Assembly: GCA_035325645.1 (NCBI GenBank)
Contig: DAOKZK010000039.1
Span: 1 to 21,891, forward strand
DNA length: 21,891 bases
Reading direction: 5' to 3'
From: Macondimonas sp035325645
GTDB lineage: Bacteria; Pseudomonadota; Gammaproteobacteria; UBA5335
The notes beneath the pieces were generated by a model. The model had not been told where the DNA came from. It was given only the letters and a program-made list of their open reading frames with translations, and did no database searches. Made by a program: the position numbers and the translations under genes. Every line of letters begins with the position of its first letter. Position 1 is the first letter of the stretch. Below, piece by piece: positions 15,634-21,891 of the stretch.

Positions 15634-16500
15634 ATGAGTGATGGCGACCGTCTGTACCGCTTCCTGTTCGAGGATTTCCCGATCCGCGGGCAATGGGTGC
15701 GCCTGGACGCCACCTGGCAGGAAGCGCAGTCGCGCCGCATCGATCCGCCCTCGTTAAGGCGCCTGCTCGGGGATGCCATGGCGGCCAGCGCCCTGCTCAC
15801 CGCGGGACTGAAGTTCGAGGGCCGGCTCAATCTGCAGATCGAAACCGACGGTCCGCTGCGCCTGGTGCTGGCGCAGTGCGACCACCTGCTGCACCTGCGC
15901 GCCACAGCCCGCTACGACGAAGGCCTGCCGAGCGAGGAGATCGATTTCGGCGAGCACGGCCGGCTGCTGCTGGCGCTGGAGGGCCGCAAGCCCCATGAAC
16001 GCTATCAAGGCGTCGTCCCGCTGGTCGGGGAGGATCTCGCGGGCGCCCTCGAGCACTATTTCGCCCAGTCCGAGCAGCTCCCGGCGCGGCTGCGCTTTGC
16101 GTCAACCGCGCACACCGTCACCGGGCTGCTGCTGCAGCGCATGCCGGGCGAGAGCGCCGATCCCGACGCCTGGAACCGCTGCAATCATTTGTTCGACACC
16201 CTGGGCGCGGCGGAACTGCAGCAATGGCCGGCCGAGACACTGTTGCGCCGACTGTTTGCCGAGGAGAACGTGCGCCTGTTCGAACCGGCGCCGGTCAGCT
16301 TCCGCTGCCGCTGTTCGCGTGAAGGCGTGGCCGCCATGCTGCGGCAACTGGGCAGCGAGGAACTGCACGACATCCTGCGCGAGCAGGGCAGGATCGCGGT
16401 CACCTGCGAATTCTGTGGGCGCGATTACCGCTTCGATGCCGTCGACGTCGGCCAGCTCCTCGCCGACGACGCGCTGCCGCCGTCCTCCGCCACGCACTGA
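15634..16500 (+). CDS. hslO: Redox-regulated chaperone Hsp33
   Basis: Cytoplasmic holdase activated by oxidative unfolding that prevents aggregation under oxidative stress. The 288-residue protein matches the family. The N-terminal domain includes LTAGLKFEGRLNLQIETDGPLRL and ERYQGVVPL. The C-terminal zinc switch has the four cysteines in CxC (C225, C227) and CxxC (C258, C261) arrangement, so it should be redox-competent. It starts one base after the gatB stop and probably shares its transcript. Placing hslO behind gatCAB is unusual in my experience. Its last 76 bp overlap the antisense 3' end of the PAP2 gene. Confidence 0.94.
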   Translation: MSDGDRLYRFLFEDFPIRGQWVRLDATWQEAQSRRIDPPSLRRLLGDAMAASALLTAGLKFEGRLNLQIETDGPLRLVLAQCDHLLHLRATARYDEGLPSEEIDFGEHGRLLLALEGRKPHERYQGVVPLVGEDLAGALEHYFAQSEQLPARLRFASTAHTVTGLLLQRMPGESADPDAWNRCNHLFDTLGAAELQQWPAETLLRRLFAEENVRLFEPAPVSFRCRCSREGVAAMLRQLGSEELHDILREQGRIAVTCEFCGRDYRFDAVDVGQLLADDALPPSSATH

Positions 16501-17195
16501 TCCGCGCCGGCCGAGCTACCCGGTCGCAGGAGCGGATAGCGCAGCGCGAACCATCGCCACCACAACCGCGTGGTCCACCACCCGAGCGCACCCCCGGCCA
16601 CGGCATCGCTCAGGTAATGCGCCGTCAGCACGACCCGGCTGGACGCGAGCAGCACACCGGCGAGCAGGAACAGCCGTCGCCCGCGCGGCCAAAGGCAGGC
16701 CAGCGCGGCGCTGACGGCCAGCGCCGTGTTGGCATGGCCCGAGGGAAAAGAACTGAAATCGTAGCCGCCCTCGAAGAAATAAAACCCGTATTCCCCGCGC
16801 AGCATCAGGGCATTGAACCGCGCCCGTCCGAAAAGGTACTTGAGGGCGTTGACCAGCACCCCGGAACTCGCGACGCTGATAAAGACGAACGCGCACGCCA
16901 GACTGATCCGGTGCGCGCGGGCCCGCAGGAGTGGCGCAGCAGCGCGGCGTTGCACCAGCAGGCCCAGCACGCCGACCAGCAACGCTGCGGACAACACCCA
17001 GAGCGAATCCCCGGCGTGCGTGATCCAGGACGCCAGCCCATCGAAGAAAAACGTCCGGCGGCGGAACATCCAGGCCAGCGGACGATCGATCCAGAGGATG
17101 CAGACCGCCATGGCGAGCGCCCCGCCGAGGAGCAGCGCGCCGTAACGGACCGGACCCGGCAGGACGGGGTTCGCCGCGTCGCCGCGGCCGCTCAT
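16425..17195 (-). CDS. PAP2-family lipid phosphatase (canonical motifs)
   Basis: Membrane phosphatase, probably acting on a polyprenyl (di)phosphate, phosphatidylglycerophosphate or lipid A phosphate at the periplasmic face. The 256-residue protein has about six hydrophobic segments. It carries the three PAP2 motifs: motif 1 K119-xxxxxx-R126 (KYLFGRARF, with F where P is usual), motif 2 PSGH (151-154), and motif 3 SR-xxxxx-H-xxx-D (S186, R187, H193, D197). Catalytic residues are intact. Its ATG overlaps the stop of the upstream glycosyltransferase (ATGA, 17192-17195). The last 25-30 residues are low-complexity and lie antisense to the end of hslO, so the conserved part ends near RYPLLRPG. The substrate is not predictable from sequence alone. 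Confidence 0.85.
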   Translation of the reverse strand: MSGRGDAANPVLPGPVRYGALLLGGALAMAVCILWIDRPLAWMFRRRTFFFDGLASWITHAGDSLWVLSAALLVGVLGLLVQRRAAAPLLRARAHRISLACAFVFISVASSGVLVNALKYLFGRARFNALMLRGEYGFYFFEGGYDFSSFPSGHANTALAVSAALACLWPRGRRLFLLAGVLLASSRVVLTAHYLSDAVAGGALGWWTTRLWWRWFALRYPLLRPGSSAGADQCVAEDGGSASSARSWPTSTASKR

Positions 17196-18826
17196 CGTGC
17201 CTCCCCCGCCAGGCGATAGAGCGTCAAGCGCAGCGGGCCGCCACCGTTGAGGTCGAGCGCGGCGATGCGCGCCAGCGGCTCGGCGGCTGCGCCCGCGCCT
17301 GCCAGCGCCGCCAGAAACGCCGCTTCCCGGCGTTCATCCACCAGTACGGGCCTATCCTGTTCGCGCAAGAGCCGCCGGGCCGCCGCATCGCCGTCACTCA
17401 GCAGCGTCGTGCCGCGGCCCGTCCAGAAGACGAGACTGGGCTCGGTATAGCCGGCGGCAATGAGCGGCGCCGTGATGCCCTGCGCCTGCAGTTGCCGCGC
17501 CACCTCGCGGCTGGGCCAGAGCGCATCGAGCCGCGGCAGCATGAGCCCCAGCACCAGGACCGCGGGCACCAGACCGGCCAGCCCCAGCGCCGGTCCGCGG
17601 CGCCCCAGCGCCCACAGCGCCGCCGCGCCCGTCACCATCGCGCCGGCCGCGAGTGCAAAACCGACGGACGGTTCACCCGCCGCGCGCGGCAGCCAGACCG
17701 TCAGGCCCGACAGGACCAGGGCGCCGATGGCCCACAGCGCCCGGCCGAGCCAGCGGCTCCAGGCCGGTGCGGCGGCCTCGCGACCCGTGAGCAGCACGCC
17801 GGCCATCAGGCACAAGGCTGGCACGGTCGGGAGGATGTAGTGCGGCAGCTTGGTGGGAATCAGCTCGAACAGCAGCCAGAACGGCAGCGCCCAGGCCAGC
17901 AGAAATCGCACGGCGGGCTCGGCGCGCGCGCGCCACGAGGCCGCCAGACCCGGCACCAGCAGCAGCACGGCGGGCCAGAGCGTCAGCGGCGTCAGCAGCA
18001 GATGGGTGCCGGGCGGCGCCCCATGCGATTCCTGTCCGCGCGCCGCCTTGGCGAGCAGATCGCGCGCCACGGCGTCGTGCCAGAACGCGCCTTCGCTCGC
18101 CCGCGTGATGGCCCACAGCCAAGGCAGCACCAGTACCGCGAACCACAGCGCGCCCCAGCCGGGCCGCAGCGCGCGCCACAGCCGCGCATTGCGGTCGGCC
18201 AGCGCGAGGGCAAGCACGGTCAGCAACGACGCCAGCAGGGCGATCGGCCCCTTGACCAGCAGCGCCGCCGCCTGCGCAAGCCAGAATCCCTGCACCGCGA
18301 GCGCGGGGATAGGCCGACATTCCCGATGCGCCCGATAGATCGCCCAAAGCGCCGCCTGGGCCGCCACCACCAGCGCCAGCAGGACGGCATCGGTCTTGGC
18401 CAGCCGGGCTTCCACCCCCAGCAGCACGGTGAGCGCGAGCAGCGCGCCGGCGCGCCAGCCCGTGCCGGGCCGCCCCAGCCGATCGCCCAGCCGCGCCGTC
18501 AGGACCACGGCCGCCAGCGCCCCCAACAGCGACGGCAGGCGAAACGGCCAGATCGGGTTGTCCCAGCCCGTGCCGGCCAGTCGCGCCGCGGCGGCCTGCA
18601 GCCAGTAGATGCCGGCCGGCTTGTTGAGCCGGGCCTGTTCCTGGAAGCGAATGTGCAGATAGTCGCCGTCTTCCAGCATCTGGCGGCTGGCCTGCGCAAA
18701 ACGCGATTCGTCCCGATCGGTGGGCGGCAGGCTGAAGAAGCCGGGCAGGAACAGCGCCAGCGCGCCCAGCAACAGCAGCAAACGGGCCGCAGCGGCGCGC
18801 AGAATCGAGTCGCGGGGGACAGGCAT
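17192..18826 (-). CDS. ArnT-like polytopic glycosyltransferase (GT83-type)
   Basis: Integral membrane glycosyltransferase, predicted to move a sugar from a polyprenyl-phosphate carrier to an envelope acceptor on the periplasmic side. The 544-residue protein begins with a transmembrane helix followed by the catalytic loop TDRDESRFAQASRQM (D37, D39, E40). RLNKPAGIYWLQ follows, and both are hallmarks of the ArnT/GT83 group. About a dozen helices follow, with the LAKTDAVLLAL and LPHYILPTVPALCLM motifs and a small C-terminal periplasmic domain. The ATG at 18826 is chosen because it has GAAGGG four to five bases upstream and gives the family N-terminus. The frame stays open about 500 codons further upstream, antisense to the divergent gene, but that part is not protein-like. 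It is coupled to the following PAP2 gene. Substrate could be aminoarabinose or another sugar; none of the arn biosynthesis genes are in this window. Confidence 0.88.
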   Translation of the reverse strand: MPVPRDSILRAAAARLLLLLGALALFLPGFFSLPPTDRDESRFAQASRQMLEDGDYLHIRFQEQARLNKPAGIYWLQAAAARLAGTGWDNPIWPFRLPSLLGALAAVVLTARLGDRLGRPGTGWRAGALLALTVLLGVEARLAKTDAVLLALVVAAQAALWAIYRAHRECRPIPALAVQGFWLAQAAALLVKGPIALLASLLTVLALALADRNARLWRALRPGWGALWFAVLVLPWLWAITRASEGAFWHDAVARDLLAKAARGQESHGAPPGTHLLLTPLTLWPAVLLLVPGLAASWRARAEPAVRFLLAWALPFWLLFELIPTKLPHYILPTVPALCLMAGVLLTGREAAAPAWSRWLGRALWAIGALVLSGLTVWLPRAAGEPSVGFALAAGAMVTGAAALWALGRRGPALGLAGLVPAVLVLGLMLPRLDALWPSREVARQLQAQGITAPLIAAGYTEPSLVFWTGRGTTLLSDGDAAARRLLREQDRPVLVDERREAAFLAALAGAGAAAEPLARIAALDLNGGGPLRLTLYRLAGEAR

Positions 18827-18907
18827 GAGGCCCTTCACGGAATCGTCGCGTAAGCCCGCTAGCCTATCGCTCCCATGTGAAATGCCGATGACTCGACCAG
18901 CGACCCC
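18827..18907. promoter_or_regulatory. Shared intergenic region of the two glycosyltransferase operons
   Basis: An 81-bp gap between two divergent genes, so it must contain both promoters or overlapping ones. It is slightly less GC-rich than its surroundings. I see no confident -35/-10 pair on either strand; TAGGCT on the minus strand (around 18865-18860) is a weak candidate. Such a short shared region would allow joint control by one regulator. Confidence 0.4.
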
Positions 18908-20383
18908 ATGCAAGCTGCCGCACTCCCCGATTCGCGCGCCACGGCCTCGACCGGCGCATTGCTCGCGCTGGGCATCATCGCCCTGCTGACGGCCTTGCGC
19001 GTCGCGCTGCTCGTGGCCTCGCCGCTGGATCTGTTCGTGGACGAGGCGCAGTACTGGCTGTGGTCCACCGCGCCTGCCGCCGGCTATTTCTCCAAGCCGC
19101 CGCTGATCGCCTGGCTGATCGCGCTCACGACCGGCCTCGCAGGGGACGCCGAATGGGGCGTGCGCCTCGCCTCGCCGCTGCTGCATGCCGGCACCGCGGG
19201 CTTCATCCTGCTCGCAGGCCGGGCGCTGTACGATGCGCGCACCGGGGCGGCCGCCGCCCTCGTCTACCTCACCCTGCCCGCCGTCAGCTTTTCCAGCCTG
19301 CTCATCTCGACCGATGCGCCCCTGCTGTTTTTCTGGAGCGCGGCGTTCTATGGCCTGATCGAGGCCGAGCGGCGCGGCGGCCTCTGGTGGCCTGCGCTGG
19401 GACTGGCGCTGGGGTTGGGGCTGCTGTCCAAGTACGCCATGGCGTTCTTCCTGGTCGGCTGGCTGGGGCATGCGCTGAGCGGCGGCCGCACGTCCCGGCG
19501 CGGCGCGGCGCTGGCCCTGATCGTCGCGGGCGCCTGCTATGCGCCCAATCTCCTCTGGAACGCCATCCATCATTTCGTCAGCTACCGTCACACCGGCGCG
19601 GACGCCGAGCTGGGCGGCGCGGGCCTGCGTCCAGGCGCCCTGCTCGGTTTCATCGCCAGCCAGATCGCACTGCTCGGGCCGGGTGTGTTCCTGGGCCTGC
19701 TCATGGCGCTGCGTCCGCCCGGCGATCCCCGCGTTCGCTTGTTGCTCTGGTTTACCGCGCCGGTGCTGGTCTTCTACCTGGCGCTGGCGGCGATCGCCGG
19801 CGCCAATGCCAACTGGGCGGTGAGCGCCTATGTGGCCGGGACGATCCTGGCGGCGCGGGGCCTGCTGACCTGCCGGTGGCGGCCGGCGCTGCGCACGGCG
19901 CTGGCGCTGAACCTGCTGTTGGGGCTGGCGCTGGCCGGCGCCGTCCTGCGCTGGGGTGACGACCACGCGCGTTTTCCGCTGCACGCCGACCCGTTCAAGC
20001 GCCTGCGCGGCTGGGAGGCGCTGGGCCGCGAGGCCGCGCCGTGGCGCCAGCGCTACCCCGCCGATTGCCTGCTGGTCGCGGATCGCGCCACCGCTGCGGC
20101 CATGGCCTACTACGCCACGCCGCGGCCCGCGCCCGTCGTCAAGTGGCATCCGCCCGGACCAGTTCGCGACCACTTCGATCTCACCCGTGATCTTGCTCGC
20201 GCCGACTGTCCCGCCTGGCTGCTGATCGGCTCGCCTGCGCAGACCGTTGCCATCCTGCCCCATTTCGCCCATGTCCAACAGCTGGGCGAGGCGCGACAGC
20301 CGCAAGGCAGCCAGGATCGCACCCACGCGCTCTATCGTCTGCAGGGCTTTACCGGCTACCCCACCCGGAGCGACGCACCATGA
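18908..20383 (+). CDS. Polytopic glycosyltransferase, PMT_2/GT39-like
   Basis: Integral membrane glycosyltransferase using a lipid-linked sugar. The 491-residue protein has an N-terminal membrane helix followed by DLFVDEAQYWLWS (D45, E46 as the catalytic-loop acids). YFSKPPLIAWLIALTT is the typical second motif, and LLISTDAPLLFFWSAAFYGL and LGLLSKYAMAFFL follow. About ten helices are visible before a C-terminal periplasmic domain of about 130 residues. The DEAQYW signature is that of the Pfam PMT_2 group and differs from the DRDESRF of its divergent neighbour, so the two are not a recent duplication. Its ribosome-binding site is poor, but the ATG at 18908 leaves a normal N-terminus. The stop overlaps the PAP2 start as ATGA. 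The acceptor is unknown. Confidence 0.87.
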   Translation: MQAAALPDSRATASTGALLALGIIALLTALRVALLVASPLDLFVDEAQYWLWSTAPAAGYFSKPPLIAWLIALTTGLAGDAEWGVRLASPLLHAGTAGFILLAGRALYDARTGAAAALVYLTLPAVSFSSLLISTDAPLLFFWSAAFYGLIEAERRGGLWWPALGLALGLGLLSKYAMAFFLVGWLGHALSGGRTSRRGAALALIVAGACYAPNLLWNAIHHFVSYRHTGADAELGGAGLRPGALLGFIASQIALLGPGVFLGLLMALRPPGDPRVRLLLWFTAPVLVFYLALAAIAGANANWAVSAYVAGTILAARGLLTCRWRPALRTALALNLLLGLALAGAVLRWGDDHARFPLHADPFKRLRGWEALGREAAPWRQRYPADCLLVADRATAAAMAYYATPRPAPVVKWHPPGPVRDHFDLTRDLARADCPAWLLIGSPAQTVAILPHFAHVQQLGEARQPQGSQDRTHALYRLQGFTGYPTRSDAP

Positions 20384-21090
20384 ACCGGCCTCTGCCCGTC
20401 TATCCCGCCCTCTGTCTCGGCATCATTCTGGGCGTCCTGTTCTGGTGCTGGCCCGCGCTCGATCTGTGGACGGCGCGCCAGTTCTATCTCGCCCCGCGCG
20501 AGTTCTGGTGGACCGACCTGCCCATCAGCCTGTGGCAGAAGCGGATCGTCCGCATCATCGGCGCCGGCGCCCTGCTGGTCTTTGTCATCGGGCTGGTGCG
20601 CGCCCGCGCGGGCCGCCGGTGGCGGGGATTGCCCCGGCGCGGCTGGCTGTATCTGCTGCTGGCGCTGCTCGTGGGGCCGGGCCTCATCGTCAATCTCGGG
20701 CTGAAGGAACACTGGGGCCGGGCGCGACCGAGCTATGTGGAGGACTTCGGCGGGCCGCAGCGCTACACCCCGCCGCTCACGCCCGCGCAGGAATGCGACA
20801 GCAACTGCGGCTTCGTCAGCGGGGACGCCGCGCTGGGCTTTTTCCTCATGGCCGGGGCCTTCGTCGATCCGCGCCGCCGGCGCGCGTGGCTGCTGGCCGG
20901 GATCGCGGCGGGCGGCATCATCGGCTTCTGGCGCATGGCGGCGGGCGGGCACTTCCTCAGCGACATCCTGTTCGCTGGCCTCGTGGTCTATGGCACCTGC
21001 GCCCTGCTGGCCAAAGCGATGCGCCCCGCTGCGGCGCTTCTTGATCCCGATCAAGCCCCCGCTGCGCCACCCCGCGCACACTTGCCCTGA
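20380..21090 (+). CDS. PAP2-family phosphatase with a variant SGD motif
   Basis: Polytopic PAP2-superfamily protein of 236 residues, probably a lipid-phosphate phosphatase. Motif 1 is K109 to P117 (KEHWGRARP, canonical). Motif 3 is present as R185-xxxxx-H191-xxx-D195 (RMAAGGHFLSD). Motif 2 reads FVSGDAA, with D149 where the general acid histidine of PSGH normally stands, preceded by CDSNC (two cysteines that may form a periplasmic disulfide). I recall SGE/SGD-type variants in a PAP2 subfamily, so this need not be inactivation. It overlaps the upstream glycosyltransferase by ATGA and has GGAG nine bases before its ATG. It shares little sequence with the minus-strand PAP2, so it belongs to a different subfamily. 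Confidence 0.85.
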   Translation: MNRPLPVYPALCLGIILGVLFWCWPALDLWTARQFYLAPREFWWTDLPISLWQKRIVRIIGAGALLVFVIGLVRARAGRRWRGLPRRGWLYLLLALLVGPGLIVNLGLKEHWGRARPSYVEDFGGPQRYTPPLTPAQECDSNCGFVSGDAALGFFLMAGAFVDPRRRRAWLLAGIAAGGIIGFWRMAAGGHFLSDILFAGLVVYGTCALLAKAMRPAAALLDPDQAPAAPPRAHLP

Positions 21091-21124
21091 AACCCGATCT
21101 TGGACCATCACGAGGAGACCATCG

Positions 21125-21580
21125 ATGCGAATCAGGCACTGGATCATGGGACTGGCGCTGGCCTTCGGTCTGGCGAGCGGCGTACCCGGCATGGCGCTGG
21201 CGGCGCAGGGGACCGGCGAGCCCGCGACCTGCGGCATGTGCGGCACGGAAATGAGCAACGCGCACGTGGGCTTCGTGCTCGTGCAGCCCGACGGCAAGGA
21301 AGAACGCATGGGCTGCGCCGGTTGCGGGCTGGCGATGCTGAAAGACGCGCCCAAGGACGTGAAAGCGCGGACGCTGGACTTCCTGCGCGGGGATGAAATC
21401 GACGCCCGCGCTGCCTATTATGTCCGTGGATCGAGCTTCACCGCCTGCTGCGAACCCTCTTTCCTGGCCTTTGCCAAGAAAGACGAGGCCGAGCGCTTCG
21501 CCAAGGGCTTCGGCGGCAAGGTGCTGGATTTCGAAGCAGCCTTCCAGGCCGTCCACGCCGCCCATCACCACGGGAAATGA
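21125..21580 (+). CDS. NosL-like exported copper/metal-binding protein
   Basis: A 151-residue protein with a signal peptide (MRIRHWIMGL start, cleavage likely after ALA at residue 26). The mature part resembles NosL: CGMCGTEM (C36, C39, M43), HVGFVLVQPDGKEERMGCAGCGLAML (C64, C67), YYVRGSSFTACCEPSFLAFAKKDEA (C108, C109), and FGGKVLDFEAA, with a His-rich tail HAAHHH. NosL binds Cu(I) for nitrous-oxide reductase maturation, but no nos genes occur here. It is more cysteine-rich than typical NosL. A general periplasmic copper chaperone or metal-sensing role is possible. The ATG at 21125 has AGGAG seven bases upstream. It lies 34 bases after the PAP2 gene and may be on the same transcript. It ends just before a strong hairpin. 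Confidence 0.75.
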   Translation: MRIRHWIMGLALAFGLASGVPGMALAAQGTGEPATCGMCGTEMSNAHVGFVLVQPDGKEERMGCAGCGLAMLKDAPKDVKARTLDFLRGDEIDARAAYYVRGSSFTACCEPSFLAFAKKDEAERFAKGFGGKVLDFEAAFQAVHAAHHHGK

Positions 21581-21591
21581 CCCTTCGGGTG

Positions 21592-21629
21592 CCGATCTTC
21601 GGGGCGGCGACCATCGCCCCGAAGATCGG
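21592..21629 (+). terminator. Perfect 15-bp hairpin downstream of the NosL-like gene
   Basis: CCGATCTTCGGGGCG at 21592-21606 pairs exactly with CGCCCCGAAGATCGG at 21615-21629 around an 8-base loop. It begins 11 bases after the NosL-like stop, as an intrinsic terminator would, but no T-run follows on either strand. It ends seven bases before the next ATG, so it could also control translation of that gene. Confidence 0.5.
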
Positions 21630-21636
21630 TGATCCC

Positions 21637-21891
21637 ATGCCCGAATCATCCCGCTCCGCCTCCTCGCACCCTGACCCCGCACCCGGCGCCGTCGAGCGCC
21701 ACCGCCGCAAATGGTGGGTCCTGGGCATCGGCCTGCTTGCGCTGGCCTTCTACCGCAGCCTCCAGCCCCTGCCCGCCGGCCCCAGCGGCACCTACTGGCC
21801 GCCCGACGGCAACGCCCTGCCCGAAGTCGTCCTCGCCCGCCTCGCGGGACTCGTCTGCATCGCCATCGGCGCCTGGGGCAGCAAACGCCAC
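21637..21891 (+). CDS. Hypothetical small membrane protein, cut by the window edge
   Basis: An open frame from ATG 21637 to the window end (85 codons, no stop). The first 25 residues are polar and proline/serine-rich (MPESSRSASSHPDPAP). A hydrophobic helix WWVLGIGLLALAF follows, then a proline/glycine-rich loop with YWPPDGNALPE, and a second hydrophobic stretch LARLAGLVCIAIGAWG. I do not recognise the family. The ATG has no ribosome-binding site, because the hairpin stem occupies the upstream bases, so the true start could differ. Protein-like hydrophobic periodicity and good codon use favour a real gene over the antisense frame in the same interval. Confidence 0.55.
   Translation, partial: MPESSRSASSHPDPAPGAVERHRRKWWVLGIGLLALAFYRSLQPLPAGPSGTYWPPDGNALPEVVLARLAGLVCIAIGAWGSKRH

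Noticed and set aside
12227..15905. Long minus-strand frames (682 and 602 codons) opposite gatA and gatB
   Set aside because: Typical shadow frames of GC-rich genes; gatA and gatB have intact catalytic motifs on the + strand.
17192..20326. An open frame of 1044 codons on the minus strand spanning both glycosyltransferases
   Set aside because: Only the part from 18826 downwards is protein-like (ArnT family). The upstream half is arginine/glutamine/glycine-rich antisense of the DEAQYW gene, an effect of high GC content.

Overview
This 21.9-kb window is chromosomal DNA from a high-GC bacterium, packed with genes and with no mobile elements, CRISPR arrays, tRNAs or rRNAs that I could find. The family content (GatCAB amidotransferase, Hsp33, MltB and RlpA lytic transglycosylases, ArnT-like glycosyltransferase) and the order mreBCD-mrdA-rodA-mltB-rlpA, divergent from gatCAB, point to a gammaproteobacterium. 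A free-living, possibly Chromatiales- or Xanthomonadales-like lineage is my guess, from gene order and composition only.

Region 1 (about 1-4928) is a PRPP and NAD-salvage block. A PRPP synthetase paralogue on the + strand converges on a minus-strand run of a COG1926-type phosphoribosyltransferase, nicotinamidase (pncA), nicotinate phosphoribosyltransferase (pncB) and a COG2187 aminoglycoside-phosphotransferase-like kinase. PncA makes nicotinate, PncB joins it to PRPP, and the synthetase paralogue could supply that PRPP. The combination resembles stress or dormancy gene sets known elsewhere (for example pncB2, Rv0571c and Rv2004c of the M. tuberculosis DosR regulon), which makes this the most interesting functional hypothesis here.

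Region 2 (4941-12218, minus strand) is a cell-elongation operon: mreB, mreC, mreD, mrdA (PBP2), rodA, mltB, rlpA. From mreC to rlpA every junction overlaps (TGATG, TGATG, ATGA, ATGA, then 23 nt). mreC has no canonical start codon in front of its conserved N-terminus. It either starts at AUC, uses a truncating internal start, or carries a one-base indel in a six-base homopolymer.

Region 3 (12395-16500, + strand) holds gatC, gatA and gatB, which make Gln-tRNA(Gln) and/or Asn-tRNA(Asn), followed one base later by hslO (Hsp33).

Region 4 (16425-21090) contains two divergent operons of the same design: a polytopic glycosyltransferase followed, through an ATGA overlap, by a PAP2 phosphatase. They share an 81-bp promoter region. 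The minus-strand PAP2 gene overlaps the 3' end of hslO by 76 bp. This is probably an envelope glycan or lipid-modification locus of unknown substrate.

Region 5 (21125-21891) holds an orphan NosL-like, Cys/His-rich exported protein, a perfect 15-bp hairpin, and the start of an unrecognised small membrane protein cut by the window edge.
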